From an uncultured Chloroflexota bacterium (GTDB lineage: Bacteria > Chloroflexota > Dehalococcoidia > UBA3495), in assembly GCA_913020235.1 (NCBI GenBank), contig CAJWBT010000014.1, positions 1 to 16,391 on the forward strand: 16,391 nucleotides of DNA. Reading direction: 5' to 3'. The notes below the pieces were generated by a model. It was not told where the DNA came from and searched no databases. It saw nothing but the letters and a program-made list of their open reading frames with translations. This document shows positions 14,525-16,391 of this stretch, piece by piece (position 1 is the stretch's first letter; each line of letters begins with the position of its first letter). The position numbers and the translations under genes are program-made.

Positions 14525-15742
14525 CTAAACAATTACCTTTTGACGGCGCAGCTCGGCCACCTCTTCCCGGGTCATTCCTCCCAGGGTCGTGAAGACCTCA
14601 TCAGAGTGCTCCCCGTAGAGCGGAGGGCGAGTCAGCTCCACCTGAGAATCCGAAAGCCTCACCGGGCAGCCTATCGTGGTGTACCTTCCCCGGGCCGGGT
14701 GCTCGATCTCGGAGACCACTCCGCGCTCGATCAGGTGGGGCTGATTGATCACTTCGGAGGTATCGAACACCGCGCCGCAGGGAACGCCTTCCCCGGCGAA
14801 GGCTGCCATGACTTCGCGCTTCTCCCGTGATTCAGTCCAGGCTTTTATGATCTCGAACAACTCCAAGGCGTTACTCAGGCGGCCGGAGCCACTGGCGAAC
14901 CTTGGGTCCTCAACCAAGTCCTGCCGGTCGATCACCCGCGCCGCCGCGCTGAACATGCCGGCGCTGTCGGGGGGAATTATCATGTATACATAGTCGTTGG
15001 GGCCGCCTGGCGCGCACGGGAAAAGGCCTCCCAGTCCCAGTGGGTGGCCGCGGCTTGGGAACTGTAGACGCGGCTCCGGTTTCCCGTCCCGCAGCGTGCC
15101 GGCGAAGCGGACCCTCGTCAGATTTAGCACCGCCTCCTGCATGGCGACCTCAACCATCTGGCCCTTGCCGGTCACGTTACGCTGGACCAGCGCCGCCAGA
15201 ATGCCGATGACGGTGTGCATTCCGGTGCCCGAGTCGCCCACGGCGGGCCCCGAAGGCGAAGGCGACCGGTCCTCCCAGCCGGTGACACTCATGGCGCCGC
15301 TGGTGGCCTGGGCCACATGTTCGAAACACTTGTAGTCCGAGAACGGGCCGTATGAGCCGAACCCCTTCACGGACCCATAAATCAGGCGCGGATTGATATT
15401 GATGAGGTCTTCGTAGCCCAGCCCCAGCCGGTTCATGGCGCCGGGCCCCCGGTTCTCCACCAGGATATCGGCGGAATTGATCAGGGTCTTGAACGCTTCC
15501 TTGCCCTTGGGTTGCCGGAGGTCAAGGGTAACGCTCTTCTTGTTGTTGTTCAGCAAGAGGAAGAAGAAGCTGTCCAGGTCCGGGTCGTCGCGCCGCAGCC
15601 AGCGGGCGCGGTCCCCCATGCCGTCGGCCATCTCCACCTTGATGACTTCGGCGCCCAGCCAGGCCAGCATTTGCGTACAAGACGGCCCCGCCTGGTCGTG
15701 GGTCATATCGATCACCCGGATTCCTCCCAACGCCTTGCCCAT
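14525..15742 (-). CDS. Class III CoA-transferase, formyl-CoA:oxalate CoA-transferase-like
   Basis: CaiB/BaiF (family III) CoA-transferase of 405 residues, moving CoA between carboxylic acids through an aspartyl-CoA intermediate. It is close to Frc: GGIRVIDMTHDQAGPSCTQM (with Gln17), AEVIKVE, Trp48, ADILVENRGPGAMNRLG, the catalytic Asp at 170 in GPAVGDSGTGMH, GKGQMVEVAMQEAVLN, IPCG-like VPCGAVFDTSEV, and a C-terminal PPLYGEHSDEV. Differences from Frc (about 428 residues) are a shortened central region where the GGGGQ glycine loop should be (here HPLGLGGLFPCAPGG), and Phe140 where Frc has Tyr139. The acceptor may therefore not be oxalate. AGGAGG seven bases before the ATG at 15742 fixes the start. 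It is followed by the MFS carrier and diverges from a SorC regulator. Confidence 0.9.
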   Translation of the reverse strand: MGKALGGIRVIDMTHDQAGPSCTQMLAWLGAEVIKVEMADGMGDRARWLRRDDPDLDSFFFLLLNNNKKSVTLDLRQPKGKEAFKTLINSADILVENRGPGAMNRLGLGYEDLININPRLIYGSVKGFGSYGPFSDYKCFEHVAQATSGAMSVTGWEDRSPSPSGPAVGDSGTGMHTVIGILAALVQRNVTGKGQMVEVAMQEAVLNLTRVRFAGTLRDGKPEPRLQFPSRGHPLGLGGLFPCAPGGPNDYVYMIIPPDSAGMFSAAARVIDRQDLVEDPRFASGSGRLSNALELFEIIKAWTESREKREVMAAFAGEGVPCGAVFDTSEVINQPHLIERGVVSEIEHPARGRYTTIGCPVRLSDSQVELTRPPLYGEHSDEVFTTLGGMTREEVAELRRQKVIV

Positions 15743-15991
15743 TATGGACCTCCTTCCGGCCGCGCTATGGCTCCCAGCTACCTCCCGGCGGCTCCGGCCC
15801 CAATTCTAACACGTCGGAGAGGCGCAAAACGAGGCTGCGGAACAAAATCCGGGAACCGGAGCAACCGGCATTTCGTAACTTCAGCTCCGGCGGACTACCA
15901 CCCGGCGCCCAAAGGGGGTTATAATCTTGCATGTCTCGGCGACGTTGCACAAAAGTGTACCGGGCGCCGGGCGCACTCTTGGAGGCGCAAC
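15743..15991. promoter_or_regulatory. Divergent control region between CoA-transferase and SorC regulator
   Basis: On the plus strand a perfect TATAAT lies at 15920-15925, without a good -35 box, suggesting an activated or extended promoter for the regulator. Downstream of it TTGCAC-AAAA-GTGTAC (15945-15960) is an imperfect dyad that could be the regulator's own operator. On the minus strand TAGAAT (15808-15803) is a possible -10 for the CoA-transferase. These are visual calls only. Confidence 0.4.
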
Positions 15992-16391
15992 ATGGTGTCC
16001 GATCGGTCGCGAAGGCGGATATCCAACGTGGAGCTGGCGGTACGCCACTTCGAGTTGGGCCAGTCCGTGGACGAATTGGCAGCGGCCATGAACGTCGATC
16101 AATCGACAATCAGAAGGAGATTGAGCCAGGCAAAGAAAGAGGGCCTGGTACGCACCCTGGTGGTGCCCCCTTTGGACTACGCCGAACTCACGAGGCTGGA
16201 ACAGGATGTCCGCTATCGGTTCGACCTGGAGGATGTGGTGCTGGCCGCGGGCCGGGAAGACATCATGGACATGGCGGATGAAACCGGGGCAAAAGAGGCG
16301 CTAGTTCTCAGTATCGCCCAGGCGACAGCCCGGTATCTGGAAGAACACCTCACCAACCGTGACACCCTGCTGGTCCCCTGGGGACGGATGG
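15992..16391 (+). CDS. SorC-family sugar-/effector-binding transcriptional regulator, partial
   Basis: Only the first 133 residues are inside the window; the gene runs off the right edge. The ATG at 15992 has GGAGG six bases upstream. The N-terminal helix-turn-helix is at about residues 15-45 (LAVRHFELGQSVDELAAAMN, then VDQSTIRRRLSQAKKEGLVR). The linker VVPPLDYAELTRLEQDVRYRFDLEDVVLAAG and the segment LSIAQATARYLEEHL, then LLVPWGRM, match the start of the SorC effector-binding domain, where a WG motif is characteristic. SorC regulators sense phosphorylated sugars or related effectors and commonly control the divergent neighbour, here the CoA-transferase/MFS pair. A DeoR-type HTH is an alternative for the first 50 residues alone, but the WGR region argues for SorC. 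Confidence 0.85.
   Translation, partial: MVSDRSRRRISNVELAVRHFELGQSVDELAAAMNVDQSTIRRRLSQAKKEGLVRTLVVPPLDYAELTRLEQDVRYRFDLEDVVLAAGREDIMDMADETGAKEALVLSIAQATARYLEEHLTNRDTLLVPWGRM

Overview
The window looks like a chromosomal segment from a GC-rich bacterium, most likely a member of the Chloroflexota. The best clue is the solute-binding lipoprotein, whose lipobox cysteine is followed by a Val/Glu/Lys-rich linker (VVVEVEKVVVATPTPEPP) of the kind common on Chloroflexota binding proteins. Catabolic genes of the liv, class III CoA-transferase and MFS types fit this. The taxonomic call is an inference. No rRNA, tRNA, CRISPR array or insertion sequence was recognised.

Layout. (1) 173-5052, minus strand: a complete branched-chain amino acid/amide-type ABC importer read in the order livJ (binding lipoprotein), livH and livM (permeases), livG and livF (ATPases). 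The last four genes touch or overlap, and a good sigma70-type promoter with 17-bp spacing lies about 250 bp upstream of livJ. (2) 5501-5699, plus strand: a well-preserved MerR-type promoter/operator (perfect 22-bp palindrome, 20-bp spacer) followed by a relic merR gene that keeps only its helix-turn-helix. (3) 6193-6969: an aquaporin. (4) 7237-7605, minus strand: a small unknown protein. (5) 8010-9684, plus strand: two tandem hemerythrin-like paralogues, each with its own promoter; the second is followed by a very strong hairpin terminator. (6) 10163-12772, minus strand: a large, strongly diverged relative of ATP-dependent PEP carboxykinase, followed by a standalone Lrp/AsnC ligand-binding (RAM) domain protein. 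(7) 13005-15742, minus strand: an MFS carrier and a class III CoA-transferase close to formyl-CoA:oxalate CoA-transferase. A SorC-family regulator (15992 to the right edge, truncated) diverges from them.

How the genes may work together. The liv block is a self-contained importer. The CoA-transferase, MFS carrier and SorC regulator look like a carboxylic acid uptake/activation cassette with a local regulator. The oxalate/formate assignment is suggestive only, because no oxalyl-CoA decarboxylase is in the window and the glycine-rich active-site loop is altered. The two hemerythrin-like proteins probably bind a non-haem diiron centre and may sense or store O2, NO or iron.

Most notable items: the PEPCK-like protein keeps its ATP-binding loop but, by eye, has lost several residues needed for PEP/oxaloacetate and Mn2+ binding; the hemerythrin-like pair shares a C-terminal ADDPRWI signature, and one copy lacks a 25-residue block containing a potential ligand histidine; and the MerR operator has outlived its regulator gene.
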